From: Serratia symbiotica
GTDB lineage: Bacteria; Pseudomonadota; Gammaproteobacteria; Enterobacterales; Enterobacteriaceae
Reading direction: 5' to 3'
NCBI RefSeq assembly: GCF_000821185.2
Contig: NZ_CP050855.1
Coordinates: 1,798,001 to 1,862,000, forward strand
Length of the DNA stretch: 64,000 nt
Shown here: piece after piece, positions 37,825-45,949 of the stretch
Numbering within the stretch: the stretch's first letter is position 1
Layout: each line of letters opens with the position of its first letter
Program-made: the position numbers and the translations under genes
The notes under the pieces: model-generated
The model's database searches: none
What the model was told of the DNA's origin: nothing
What the model saw: only the letters and a program-made list of their open reading frames with translations

Positions 37825-39079
37825 CGTGCCACTCTCCCACCAGGACAGGCAGGTGCATCAGCTCCGCCTCATCGCCGTCAAACAACAGCCAGGTATGCTT
37901 AACGACAGGGCTACCGGTGAATAGGCTAACCTGTGCGGCGCGTGGTGTGGCGCTTTGCGTGACCACATACACCAGGTCGCCATTGGTCTCCCGCAGTACC
38001 ACGTCGGGATGCGCCAGCAGCGCGGGCAGTCGTAGCCAGGCATTGGACAGTGAGGCGTTCCCGGCATCACGCACCGCCGCGCCCGTCAGCGTAATGGCTG
38101 CACGCTGCGGGGCAGCCTGCAGCGCATCCAACACCGACGGCAACAAGGCTCCGGCATAACGCCAGTCCTGGTGCAGTGCCGGGTCGGCTGCCGCACGGCG
38201 TACCCAGTCGGACAGGTCACGGGTAAACGTCTCCAGCTCACGCGGGGAAGAAAATACCGTTTTTACCGCCTGGGCCGTGAGCGGCGGCGGTGCTGTATCG
38301 CCCTTGCGCAGCAGCTGTTGCCCCAATTCCTGCATGTACCCTTTGCCGGGGTTGAGGTGGAACCCGGCATCCGGCGTAAAGAGCCGCCCGGACTTGGGGT
38401 CTTGATAGGCTGTCACCGGGCGGGTTTTACCGTCGGTGCCATAGGGTTGCTGGATGGTCTCCAGACGGTCGCCCGTCGCTTCGACGCCGATCGGATGGTT
38501 GGCCATGTCGCGTTCGCTACGGGCGCGAACGGTGCACCGGCAGTGGTAACCGTTCGGCGGGAAGAAGGTATCCCAGAACGGATCGTCATAGCGGTAAACG
38601 CGCCCGTTAAGCGAGGCATGGGACGGGCGGGTACGCGTATCCATCACCGCGCTGTACTCCCAGTAGGGGCGGAAAGCGACATTTTCCATCATGCTCTGGT
38701 AGCGGCCCGCCATGTAGCTGGACTGCATGTTGGTGCGGAAGATGGTGTCCAGCCGGTACGGCAGCAGCTGCTTGCCCTCCAGCTCTCCGTCCGGGGAGGC
38801 TTTCAGCCCCTTGCCGATCCAGCCCTTGCGGGCCAGTTCGGGCAGCAGTTCGTTCTTGAACTGGGCCTGGGATTTGCCCTCTTTGAGTGCGTTGGCCTGG
38901 GCAGTGCTGATATCGGTCAGCACATCCAGCTTCAGGATACCGGACACGGTGAAGGCAGTGGCATGGGCTGAATCTTTCACATCGTGCCAGTTGAAGCCAA
39001 TGGTGTAGCCCTTCGACTCGAAGTAGGCGATCGCCTTCTCCGGCTGCAGGGTCATGGCGAACCCCAGGTCAACGTCCAT
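37817..39079 (-). CDS. Minor head protein gpF type with C-terminal nuclease-like domain
   Basis: 420 residues from ATG 39079 (MDVDLGFAMTLQPEKAIAYFESKGY). The SPP1 gp7/Mu gpF core (about 20-240) ends in the family's Cys/His motif PPNGYHCRCTVRARSE. The last 150 residues (from about 270) are a separate domain: SDWVRRAA..., LPALLAHPDVVLRE, GDLVYVVTQ. This resembles the PBECR-type RNase-like domains often fused to this family. The core is a portal-associated protein needed for head assembly. The C-terminal assignment is tentative. Confidence 0.85.
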   Translation of the reverse strand: MDVDLGFAMTLQPEKAIAYFESKGYTIGFNWHDVKDSAHATAFTVSGILKLDVLTDISTAQANALKEGKSQAQFKNELLPELARKGWIGKGLKASPDGELEGKQLLPYRLDTIFRTNMQSSYMAGRYQSMMENVAFRPYWEYSAVMDTRTRPSHASLNGRVYRYDDPFWDTFFPPNGYHCRCTVRARSERDMANHPIGVEATGDRLETIQQPYGTDGKTRPVTAYQDPKSGRLFTPDAGFHLNPGKGYMQELGQQLLRKGDTAPPPLTAQAVKTVFSSPRELETFTRDLSDWVRRAAADPALHQDWRYAGALLPSVLDALQAAPQRAAITLTGAAVRDAGNASLSNAWLRLPALLAHPDVVLRETNGDLVYVVTQSATPRAAQVSLFTGSPVVKHTWLLFDGDEAELMHLPVLVGEWHDG

Positions 39080-40652
39080 TGAGTCGCCCCCACACGTCTG
39101 CCACAAAAATGGCCTGGGCAATCAGTTGGCGCAGCTCGCCGTCGTCCAGTCGTGGGTAGGACTCTGCCAACATGACCATGGCCTCATCCGGCGAGTGTCC
39201 CCGATCTAACGCGGCAATCACCGGCGACAACATCTTGTCCATGGCCTGGCCAACGGCATCGGCAACTGACGGCGGTGCATCATCAATCGCCACCTGGATA
39301 GGGTCGTTTTCCACTGCTGCTCCGGCAGTGTTCAGCGCGGCCAGCCGCGTCAGAGCAGCAGACTGGCTCAGTCCCACCGGGCCAAAACTGGACGTTATCG
39401 GCTGCAGCAGCGCCTGGCCTTTTTTCGGTGCAGGCATCCCGGTTTTTTCCAAGGCCCAATCCACAGTGACCGGTACCCCGGCGCGGACAAGCCGGTCAAT
39501 GGCGGTGGCGGTCTGGGCCAAGTCGTCCGGTTCACGGGTATCAAATTTAAACCGACACATCCGGCGCGGCGTGATATCGCCGTAGCCGTTGAGCACCAGC
39601 AGCGGGTACAGCAGCTCGCGAGTCAAGGTGCCCGCCAGCTGTACGGCGTCGCTGGCCATCAGGTCATGACGGACTTCGTTGTGCACATTGCCCAGGGCGT
39701 TGGTGCTGCTCTTGCCGTCGGCCTGCGCGGTCAGCGTCGCGCCCAGGATAATTTTTGACTGGGTACGTTCGCACCACTCGATCATGAATTGGAACGGATC
39801 AACCTGGCCCTGGGCGGCAGACTGGAAATCAATAATCATGCCATCGGGGATAATGCCGCCCGCATCGTGTCCCAGGCTCATGATGGCGTCCATCAGGATG
39901 TCTTTCTGGTCTTCGGTGGTGCCCGACGGATATTTACCCACGCGCATGGGCAAGCCGTAGATCTCCAGGAACTCGGCCAGGTCACGGGCGGACAGGTTCT
40001 TGAACAGATACGACCAGGCCAGGACACGGAACAGGCCGCTTTCGGCCAGCCAGCCGCTTTTGGCTCGGTACTTGTGTAACAACCAACCGAACGGCTGCAG
40101 CGGTGCGCCGTCCTGGGAGCCGTCAATCAGCGTAATGGTGTTGCCCTGGAATTGGGGCGTCTGGAACCAACGTTGCGGGCGCTTGTGGAAAGCTTTAGGC
40201 AACCAGATCCCCTCGGCGCGTTCCCACTCCAGCTCAACCGGCGAAAAGCCGTGCCCGATGGCGTCCAGCATATCGAACAACAGCGATTCGAAGTCCGGCA
40301 AGTCCTGAAACCACTCGGTGGCCTCCGCCGCCATGGCTTTTTCGCGGGCGTTGGCATTACGTGGCGGCGCTATGCTCCAGCTGAGCGGCATCACTGCGCG
40401 GCGGCGTTTGCTCAGTTCGGCAAACAGGTGGCCGTCGCGCTCCTCCATATCGCTGAAAAAGTCCGCCTGGCGGGTCAGGTTGCCCTGTTCGGCTTCCTGA
40501 AAAATGCGGTACAGCCGACGAATATCAATGCCCAGAGAGGGATGCTCTGCCCACTGGCGGCGCAGGTAGCTCCCGGTGGTCTCTGATTGCTGCTGTTTCA
40601 GCGTCCCGGATGACAGGGGATTGCCGTGAATATCAACCAATGTAGGCATCAC
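39069..40652 (-). CDS. Portal protein, Mu gp29 type (DUF935)
   Basis: 527 residues. TLVDIHGNPLSSGTLKQQQSE, SDMEERDGHLFAELSKRRRAV and LAWSYLFKNLSARDLAEFLEIYGLPMRVGKYPSG are diagnostic of DUF935 portals. It forms the dodecameric DNA gate of the head and docks the terminase. It overlaps the terminase stop by 4 nt and the gpF start by 11 nt. Confidence 0.94.
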   Translation of the reverse strand: MMPTLVDIHGNPLSSGTLKQQQSETTGSYLRRQWAEHPSLGIDIRRLYRIFQEAEQGNLTRQADFFSDMEERDGHLFAELSKRRRAVMPLSWSIAPPRNANAREKAMAAEATEWFQDLPDFESLLFDMLDAIGHGFSPVELEWERAEGIWLPKAFHKRPQRWFQTPQFQGNTITLIDGSQDGAPLQPFGWLLHKYRAKSGWLAESGLFRVLAWSYLFKNLSARDLAEFLEIYGLPMRVGKYPSGTTEDQKDILMDAIMSLGHDAGGIIPDGMIIDFQSAAQGQVDPFQFMIEWCERTQSKIILGATLTAQADGKSSTNALGNVHNEVRHDLMASDAVQLAGTLTRELLYPLLVLNGYGDITPRRMCRFKFDTREPDDLAQTATAIDRLVRAGVPVTVDWALEKTGMPAPKKGQALLQPITSSFGPVGLSQSAALTRLAALNTAGAAVENDPIQVAIDDAPPSVADAVGQAMDKMLSPVIAALDRGHSPDEAMVMLAESYPRLDDGELRQLIAQAIFVADVWGRLNGR

Positions 40653-42289
40653 CAGCCTCCTTTAGAAAAACCACCGCGCCCACGACGGCCACGGGATGAA
40701 GTAGCGGAACGGTACTCAAATGACGGTGTACTGCTGACCGCCAGGCTCCACAGCATATGCAGGGCATCCGGGCCGTCGTCATGGTCTGCTTTGGGAAAAT
40801 GGCGCAACTGCTGGATCAGCGTGTTCTGCGTGGCGTGCAGGCGGATCAAGCCGTTCTCCATATGGGGTTGCAGGGTCTCGATACGCAGCAGCTTATCCGC
40901 GTGGGGAATGATGGCCCGCGCCGGAACGGGATACCCCAGCGCCGCCGAACGCTTGACCAGCTCGGTGCGCAGGAACTCCTGGAACTGCACCGATTCGATG
41001 CCCCAGACCAGGCAGCGGTATTCGATGTGCAGGTCGATGATGTCGCTGATTATCTTGTCCGGCAGACGTTTGCGGATTTGGGCTTCGACCACGTCCAGAA
41101 TGCCGGTCGCGCGGTTGAAACCGCCCACCAGAAGCGCCGACGGGTCACGGCTGGCACCGGCCTTGCCCAGGCTGGGGTCGCATACGCCGTAAAACAGCCA
41201 TTCGTTGAGCCGGTTAACCCAGAATTGAAGGCAATGGGCAAATATCGCCCCTTCACCACTGACCGGGTCGTTCTGGTACTCGGCGTCAAAGGTGCCGTGG
41301 CCATCACGGGCGCGGATAAGCATCAACGCCAGCAGCGGACGCGCCGACCAGGACACCACCGCGCCTTCGGTCATTTCCGCCTGGTGCAGCGTATAGAAGT
41401 CGTTGGCGGCATCGTCGCCGTCGTTACGCAGGATCTCTTCCCAGGTATCCCACAGCGACATATTGGCGGGCCACTGGCGCAGAGCTTTAAACCGCGCGTG
41501 ACGCCACAGCGGATTGCGCAAGGTGCGGGAGAGCACCGAATCGTAATGCAGGATAGTGCCGATATAGACGACGTCCATTTTGGCACCGGCACCGCCCAGC
41601 GGCAGCACGGTCTTTTTTAACCAGTTCTCGACCTTGTCACGCTGGTCGGGGTTGCGGACTTGCTCGTCGTTCTCGATATCATCAAGTACCACCAGATCGG
41701 GACGGTATGGGCCGTGACGCAGGCCGCGCAGCTTTTTGCCGCTACCGGCGACCTGTACCTTGATGTCGTTGCGCGTCAGGATGGTGCCCATCTGCCAGAC
41801 ACGGCCCGCGCCGCACGCCTCTGGAAAATCGGCCAGCAGACGCGGGTTAAACTCCAGCTCCGCCTTGATCGCCTCCAGCATCGGATACGCCTGGTCGATA
41901 CTGTCCATAATGATGACCAGATAGCGTTTGATAGCGCGAATAATGCACCACAATACAAACAACTGACTGACCAGCGTCGACTTTGCCTCGCCACGGGGGG
42001 CGGCGATGGCGTCCTGCTCGCCCTTGCGACTGGCCACGATTTGCGGCAGACGGCTAAACAGGTACAGATGCAGCTCGCTGGGGTCAGCATGGCGGACATA
42101 GTGCGGGAAGTAGGTTTGCACGAAATAGCGGTAGCCGTTCTGCGGATCGGCAACCAGTTGGCGTCGCTGTGCCATGGCCGCCGCGCCGGTATCGAAGCCG
42201 ATGCACTCCGCTTCAATCGTCCGGCGCAGGCTGGAGGCCAGCTCCGCCAGCGATTTCTGGAACTCACGGATGGAAAATTTAGCCGCCAT
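40649..42289 (-). CDS. Terminase large subunit, Mu gp28 type
   Basis: 546 residues. The ATPase P-loop variant APRGEAKSTL is at 97-106 and Walker B LVVLDDIEND at 199-208. C-terminal RNase H-like nuclease residues are probably in YGVCDPSLGK and later acidic positions (DDGPDALHML). It cuts and pumps phage DNA by headful packaging from the Mu left end. Length matches Mu gp28 (about 550). Confidence 0.92.
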   Translation of the reverse strand: MAAKFSIREFQKSLAELASSLRRTIEAECIGFDTGAAAMAQRRQLVADPQNGYRYFVQTYFPHYVRHADPSELHLYLFSRLPQIVASRKGEQDAIAAPRGEAKSTLVSQLFVLWCIIRAIKRYLVIIMDSIDQAYPMLEAIKAELEFNPRLLADFPEACGAGRVWQMGTILTRNDIKVQVAGSGKKLRGLRHGPYRPDLVVLDDIENDEQVRNPDQRDKVENWLKKTVLPLGGAGAKMDVVYIGTILHYDSVLSRTLRNPLWRHARFKALRQWPANMSLWDTWEEILRNDGDDAANDFYTLHQAEMTEGAVVSWSARPLLALMLIRARDGHGTFDAEYQNDPVSGEGAIFAHCLQFWVNRLNEWLFYGVCDPSLGKAGASRDPSALLVGGFNRATGILDVVEAQIRKRLPDKIISDIIDLHIEYRCLVWGIESVQFQEFLRTELVKRSAALGYPVPARAIIPHADKLLRIETLQPHMENGLIRLHATQNTLIQQLRHFPKADHDDGPDALHMLWSLAVSSTPSFEYRSATSSRGRRGRGGFSKGGW

Positions 42290-42319
42290 ATCTCGCCCTG
42301 AATACCCTGTAAATACGCT

Positions 42320-42538
42320 TTAAACGCCGTTGTAGCGGTCGGCCATCACGGCATTGATGCGAGCCGTCATTGCCTGGGCCAGAACATCCGCACCGGCACC
42401 GTTCTCACAGCGCACGAGAAGCGGCTGCGAAATTCCACGCAGCAGGATGCACACGCGTCCCTGGCGTTCTGCCATAACGGCGCTGACCTCGGCAGGATCG
42501 ACATATACGCCGTTCCCGGCATCAATCAGTTGTTTCAT
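42320..42538 (-). CDS. Small late protein of unknown function (2nd of a similar pair)
   Basis: 72 residues, MKQLIDAGNGVYVDPAEVSAVMAERQGRVCILLRG... with a C-terminal helix. It resembles its upstream neighbour in layout (beta-strands VDPAEVSAV / RVCILLRG, then ALAQAMTARINAV), so the two may be an old duplication. No known function recognised. It overlaps the neighbour by 4 nt. Confidence 0.65.
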   Translation of the reverse strand: MKQLIDAGNGVYVDPAEVSAVMAERQGRVCILLRGISQPLLVRCENGAGADVLAQAMTARINAVMADRYNGV

Positions 42539-42735
42539 GCCAGCGCCGCCTCTATCTGGGCTTTGATACGCGCTGACGCCTGGAAAGGGGTTTCACCGTA
42601 CTGGCGATCGACGGTGTGGATTGCGCTGTCGCGCAGTTTGGCAAAGACGTCGCCGTCGTTGCTGACCCAGACCCTGGTTATCTCGTCAGCCCGGACAGTG
42701 GTCTCTGCCGTCAGCGCAATCAGTTTATTAGCCAT
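42535..42735 (-). CDS. Small late protein of unknown function (1st of a similar pair)
   Basis: 66 residues, MANKLIALTAETTVRADEITRVWVSNDGDVFAKLRDSAIHTVDRQYGETPFQASARIKAQIEAALA. Not recognised as a named family. Position between the gp27-like and terminase genes and the coupled starts support it as real. Confidence 0.65.
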   Translation of the reverse strand: MANKLIALTAETTVRADEITRVWVSNDGDVFAKLRDSAIHTVDRQYGETPFQASARIKAQIEAALA

Positions 42736-43228
42736 AGTTTTTCTCCAATACTGGCCCGAAGGCTTCCAGCACCTCGACGAACGCCGTCAAATGCTGAGGG
42801 TAATGTTCCTGGATGAAGGTGGAAAACAGCTTCATGGTTTCCATCGACGTCGCCAACTGGCTGGTCTCCGGCAAAATCTTCTTGCTTGCTGCAATGGCCT
42901 TGCTGTAGCCATCGGTCAACGATGCCAGCAGCGTGACGCGCTCCTGGGCCGGGATGTCGTCGGCGGTGTTGACCTTCTCCAGCGTGACCTGGAACTGGGT
43001 CATCAGGCTGGCCAGGATGGAGCGCGCCACATCTTCCGGCGCGCCGCTGGCCAGCATGTTGGCGCTGCGGATCACGTCCCAGTCATCACCGTTTTCTTTG
43101 GCCTCTTTCTTCCAGCGTCCTGCCGTAGCAAAGCTGACGCCGCACTGGATAGCCGCCAGCTCCAGAGACAGGGTGCTGAACACATAAGCCCTGCGCAGGG
43201 CGTCACGGGTTTCCTTTGGATGTGCCAT
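42728..43228 (-). CDS. Mu gp27 type protein (DUF1804), small-terminase candidate
   Basis: 166 residues from ATG 43228. MAHPKETRDALRRAYVFSTLSLELAAIQCGVSFATAGRWKKEAKENGDDWD is a helix-turn-helix typical of DUF1804; the C-terminal half is helical. In Mu-like phages this gene precedes the large terminase and is a likely DNA-recognition (small terminase) subunit. The start overlaps the previous stop (TAATG). Confidence 0.85.
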   Translation of the reverse strand: MAHPKETRDALRRAYVFSTLSLELAAIQCGVSFATAGRWKKEAKENGDDWDVIRSANMLASGAPEDVARSILASLMTQFQVTLEKVNTADDIPAQERVTLLASLTDGYSKAIAASKKILPETSQLATSMETMKLFSTFIQEHYPQHLTAFVEVLEAFGPVLEKNYG

Positions 43229-43455
43229 TAAAACCCCAATCGAGCCTTGATCATGGCAAGACCGGCAGCCACGATGCCGCCTGTGACCGCGCCCGCCGCC
43301 GCACCGGCAATGGCACCGCTTTTCACGGCGGCGTTCTGCATGGTGTCCAGGCGCAGCTCGATGCTGTCGAGCTGGGTGCTGATTTTTCGCAGTTCGGCCA
43401 GTTCGGGCGCGATGCGGTTGCAACGGGTACGGCGGGTACTGTGTTTTCTGGCCAT
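43228..43455 (-). CDS. Small glycine/alanine-rich membrane protein (gp26 position)
   Basis: 75 residues with a basic N-terminus, a short helix (LDSIELRLDTMQ) and one hydrophobic Gly/Ala-rich segment (GAIAGAAAGAVTGGIVAAGLAMI). Likely inserted in the membrane. Function unknown; possibly part of the lysis module. Co-directional and closely spaced with neighbours. Confidence 0.65.
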   Translation of the reverse strand: MARKHSTRRTRCNRIAPELAELRKISTQLDSIELRLDTMQNAAVKSGAIAGAAAGAVTGGIVAAGLAMIKARLGF

Positions 43456-43466
43456 GGCTTTCTCGT

Positions 43467-43709
43467 TTATTTGTCGGCCTTGCGGTCGAGTTTGTTTTCT
43501 ATGCGTTGCACGCTGTTCTTGATGTCCTGCATCATGCCGGTGACTAACGTCATGTCCCGCTGGGCGTCTTCTCGGCGCTGGTAGTCCTGCCGGACATTCA
43601 TCAAATCACCGCGCACACCCTTGATATCTTCCTGCAGGGTGCGCACCCATAACCCGCCCAAAAACGCGATGATCCCGATAGCAAGGTTGAACGCCATATC
43701 AATGGTCAT
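43467..43709 (-). CDS. Membrane-anchored coiled-coil protein (gp25 type, DUF2730-like)
   Basis: 80 residues from ATG 43709 (MTIDMAFNLAIGIIAFLGGLWVRTL): one N-terminal membrane segment followed by a long charged helix ending KNSVQRIENKLDRKADK. This is the layout of Mu gp25-like proteins. It overlaps the spanin stop by 11 nt. Confidence 0.7.
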   Translation of the reverse strand: MTIDMAFNLAIGIIAFLGGLWVRTLQEDIKGVRGDLMNVRQDYQRREDAQRDMTLVTGMMQDIKNSVQRIENKLDRKADK

Positions 43710-44316
43710 TGGGGGCGCTCCCAGGGGTGTAAAAGGCATTCAAGGCTTCCAGTTTATTGCGTAGCGTCAGGCACCAGGCACCGTACTCGGTCGCATGGTC
43801 AAGCAAGGGGCCAGGACTTATTCCCCCGGCGGTGCGGGCATCGGCGGAATGCTCAGCAGCGCCACCGGTGGTGTTTGACACACCTGCAGCACCGGTGTTG
43901 GGGTAGCCAAGGACGGCGCGGTAGAGCCGCAGGCTGTCAGGGCCAAGACCAGTAAAATGGTGACCATCGGTTTGTACGGCATGGGCGATCCTCTTTTTAA
44001 GCTGTTGTTGGGTGGTGGCTAACTGGCGCTGCGTAGCCTCCAGGCTCAGGCTCAACAATCGCGCCTGCTCGGCCAGCTCCGCCTGTTTGGCCAGCGCCGC
44101 CTGCAGCACCGCCTGATTTTTCTCGGCACGCTGGCGGCGTTCGATATCCCAGTCGGACTGCTGTTGGCTTAATTTGACCTGATAGTGGAGTTCGGCCTGG
44201 TTATAGCCCTGCCCATAGCCCTGGTGGTGAAGGAACCACCCGGCAGTGCCCAGCGCCAAACATCCCGCAATACCAGGAGTCAGGCGCTTAATCAGTGTTG
44301 TCAGGACGATTGCCAT
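43699..44316 (-). CDS. Inner-membrane spanin, Rz type
   Basis: 205 residues from ATG 44316, with GAGGT eight bases upstream. It has one N-terminal membrane anchor (PGIAGCLALGTAGWFL) and a periplasmic coiled coil from about 35 to 110 (QQQSDWDIERRQRAEKNQAVL...). The C-terminal part is the shadow of the embedded Rz1 gene plus a short tail. It joins inner and outer membranes in the last step of lysis together with Rz1. Confidence 0.8.
   Translation of the reverse strand: MAIVLTTLIKRLTPGIAGCLALGTAGWFLHHQGYGQGYNQAELHYQVKLSQQQSDWDIERRQRAEKNQAVLQAALAKQAELAEQARLLSLSLEATQRQLATTQQQLKKRIAHAVQTDGHHFTGLGPDSLRLYRAVLGYPNTGAAGVSNTTGGAAEHSADARTAGGISPGPLLDHATEYGAWCLTLRNKLEALNAFYTPGSAPNDH
43818..43982 (-). CDS. 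Outer-membrane spanin lipoprotein Rz1, embedded in Rz
   Basis: 54 residues from ATG 43982, in a different frame inside the Rz-like gene. Signal sequence MVTILLVLALTAC ends in the lipobox LTAC-G with Cys18. The mature part is short and proline-rich (TPTPVLQ, TPPVALL, SIPPMPAPPGE). This is the classic Rz1 pattern, and the embedded position is classic too. Confidence 0.85.
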   Translation of the reverse strand: MPYKPMVTILLVLALTACGSTAPSLATPTPVLQVCQTPPVALLSIPPMPAPPGE

Positions 44317-44548
44317 CTTTGGGCACCTCGCGGTCACGTTTCAGGGCGGCAAACTTCGACGCCTGGTTCTGCGCCACCCAGGCCGCCAGATACGCCCCAA
44401 ACAACAGGTCATTAATCTGGCGGGTGAAGGCGCACCACAGCAGCACCAGGGAACTGACGATAAAGGCACCCACCACCGTGGTGTCCGAGGTCGAGATCCG
44501 CCCGTGCGGATTGCTGATAAGCTCCAGCAGGCGCAGTAAGGTCATCAC
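44288..44548 (-). CDS. Small membrane protein, DUF2644/holin-like
   Basis: 86 residues. ISNPHGRISTSDTTVVGAFIVSSLVLLWCAF, then LLFGAYLAAWVAQNQASKFAALKRDRE, gives two membrane segments and a basic tail. This matches the DUF2644 family found beside the endolysin of Mu-like phages. It is the best holin candidate in the lysis module. It overlaps the endolysin stop by 4 nt. Confidence 0.75.
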   Translation of the reverse strand: MMTLLRLLELISNPHGRISTSDTTVVGAFIVSSLVLLWCAFTRQINDLLFGAYLAAWVAQNQASKFAALKRDREVPKDGNRPDNTD

Positions 44549-45018
44549 TGCGGGTCGACGATATGACCCGGCAGTGGCGCAAACTCGCCATCGACCCAGT
44601 CAGGCACGTGGAAACCGGGGCAAATCTTGTTGGCGAACTGGTTATGGCCGCAGATCTCCGCGTTACGGTATTTGTCACGCAGGCGAAGAATGGTGCTTTT
44701 GAGCGTCGCCCACTGGGCCGGTGTGAAGCTGTCGGTGCCGACCATGCAGACGCCGATCGAGGTGGCATTGTGCCCGGCGACGTGTGCGCCGACCTCCGAC
44801 TCATCGCGCCCGGTCAGCAAGGTGCCGTCGGTGTCGATCACACAGTGGTAGCCGATGCTGGTCAGCCCATTGCTGTTGCCTGGCGAGACGCGGTGGAAGC
44901 CGCGCTCTTTGTGCCAACGGTCGATAACCTGGGCGGCGTTCTCTTTGGCGTTACCCAGGGCTTTGCCGTTCGCGGTGGCGGCGCAGTGCACGATCAGGAG
45001 ATTGATTAAGCGAGACAT
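44545..45018 (-). CDS. Endolysin, N-acetylmuramoyl-L-alanine amidase
   Basis: 157 residues from ATG 45018 (MSRLINLLIVHCAATANG). An in-phase ATG at 45033 lies inside a hairpin and is less likely. It has the amidase_2 (T7 lysozyme) layout: His11 in VHCAAT, the GYHCVID and GAHVAGHN motifs, and zinc ligands His and Cys in GHNQFANKICPGF near the C-terminus. No signal peptide, so it needs a holin. It opens the first late operon. Its ribosome site (GAGGG) is in the stem of the hairpin at 45022-45051. Confidence 0.9.
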   Translation of the reverse strand: MSRLINLLIVHCAATANGKALGNAKENAAQVIDRWHKERGFHRVSPGNSNGLTSIGYHCVIDTDGTLLTGRDESEVGAHVAGHNATSIGVCMVGTDSFTPAQWATLKSTILRLRDKYRNAEICGHNQFANKICPGFHVPDWVDGEFAPLPGHIVDPQ

Positions 45019-45021
45019 AAA

Positions 45022-45051
45022 AATAACCCTCATCTGTTGATGAGGGTTATT
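45022..45051 (-). terminator. Perfect 13-bp hairpin over the endolysin ribosome site
   Basis: AATAACCCTCATC / GATGAGGGTTATT with a 4-base loop. On the minus strand the stem is followed by TTTTTATG, so it has the form of a rho-independent terminator ending at the endolysin start codon. The GAGGG ribosome site lies in the 3' arm. Confidence 0.7.
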
Positions 45052-45075
45052 GTGGGGAAAGTGGCTGTGGCTAAC

Positions 45076-45098
45076 CCGTTACGGGGGCGTAGTGGGTA
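45076..45098 (-). promoter_or_regulatory. Late-promoter motif, copy 1 (before endolysin)
   Basis: On the minus strand TACCCACTACGCC followed by CCCGTAACGG, 58 bp before the endolysin start. 20 of 23 positions agree with copy 3. CAATAA about 23 bases downstream is a possible -10 box. The position is that of Plys in Mu. Confidence 0.65.
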
Positions 45099-45102
45099 CT
45101 TT

Positions 45103-45552
45103 TCAGAATAGGGAGGGCTGTTCGCTATCGCATGAAGAATGGCGGGGGCGCAGCAGTTCCCAGGCACGAGTGGCGGCGATGCCGTACTTAGGGCAGAGCA
45201 ATGTCAACGCCATCGTGAGGGACTCACCCTCGGCTTTCAACTGCTCAATCTCCGCCAGAAAGCAGCGGTTACGCCATGCTCGCCAGGCATCCTGGCAGCG
45301 AGGGATATACAGGTCTTCACCGCTGAAATGCTGCATCAGCAGCGCGACCTGCTCCGGCGTCAGCGTCTCCTGCAGTAACGCAATGCGGCGCTGGCCGGAG
45401 CTGCGCAAACCCTTGCCAATCCGAAACTGGACGCCTCCAAACTGTTGGATCAGCTTACTGGTTGCGGGAAAGCCTATCAGACTGGCAATCTGTTGAACAG
45501 ATTCCGGCAGCAATTCCTGCACCTGCTCATAGTCAGGGTGGAGGGTCTGCAT
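45103..45552 (-). CDS. mor: Mor-family transcription activator of late genes
   Basis: 149 residues. The N-terminal dimerisation part is followed by QHFSGEDLYIPRCQDAWRAWRNRCFLAEIEQ and a C-terminal helix-turn-helix (SLTMALTLLCPKYGIAATRAWELLRP), the Mor/C family pattern. Mu has both Mor (middle) and C (late). Only this one member was found here, so it may act directly on the late promoters. It is coupled to gemA (the gemA stop at 45554 is next to its start) and thus read from the early transcript. Confidence 0.88.
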   Translation of the reverse strand: MQTLHPDYEQVQELLPESVQQIASLIGFPATSKLIQQFGGVQFRIGKGLRSSGQRRIALLQETLTPEQVALLMQHFSGEDLYIPRCQDAWRAWRNRCFLAEIEQLKAEGESLTMALTLLCPKYGIAATRAWELLRPRHSSCDSEQPSLF

Positions 45553-45553
45553 G

Positions 45554-45949
45554 TTAGAGCCTCCCGTGCCGTTTGGCGTCGATAATCAACATCTGCAGCA
45601 CCTTGCGCACCTGCTCGTCGTTCAGCCACGCCAGCGGCTTCACTTCGCCCAGCATCCGCTTGATGATGCCGTCCAGATATGACCAGGGGCGATTGGCCTC
45701 GGCCAGCAACGCCTCCATCTTGCTGACCATGGCTTTACGCCCTGCAGCCACGTTTGGCTTTTTGCCGTGACTGGCAACCGGGGCAAAGCCCTGCGAACGC
45801 ATATACCGCACCATGCGCTCCAGCTCGGCATCGCTACAGTCACGGGCGCTGCGCTTGCCGGTCTCCCGCGCCAGCACGGCACGGTAGGTCTCGTCGTCCC
45901 AGCCCAGGGCTTTTTTGCCGGTGTGGATTACTTTAATCAGGTTCGCCAT
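45554..45949 (-). CDS. gemA: GemA-like regulatory protein (Mu gp16 type)
   Basis: 131 residues from ATG 45949. MANLIKVIHTGKKALGWDDETYRAVLARETGKRSARDCSDAELERMVRYMRSQGF and YLDGIIKRMLG are typical of the gp16/DUF1018 family. Mu GemA affects host gene expression and DNA supercoiling. It is the last early gene before mor. Confidence 0.88.
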   Translation of the reverse strand: MANLIKVIHTGKKALGWDDETYRAVLARETGKRSARDCSDAELERMVRYMRSQGFAPVASHGKKPNVAAGRKAMVSKMEALLAEANRPWSYLDGIIKRMLGEVKPLAWLNDEQVRKVLQMLIIDAKRHGRL

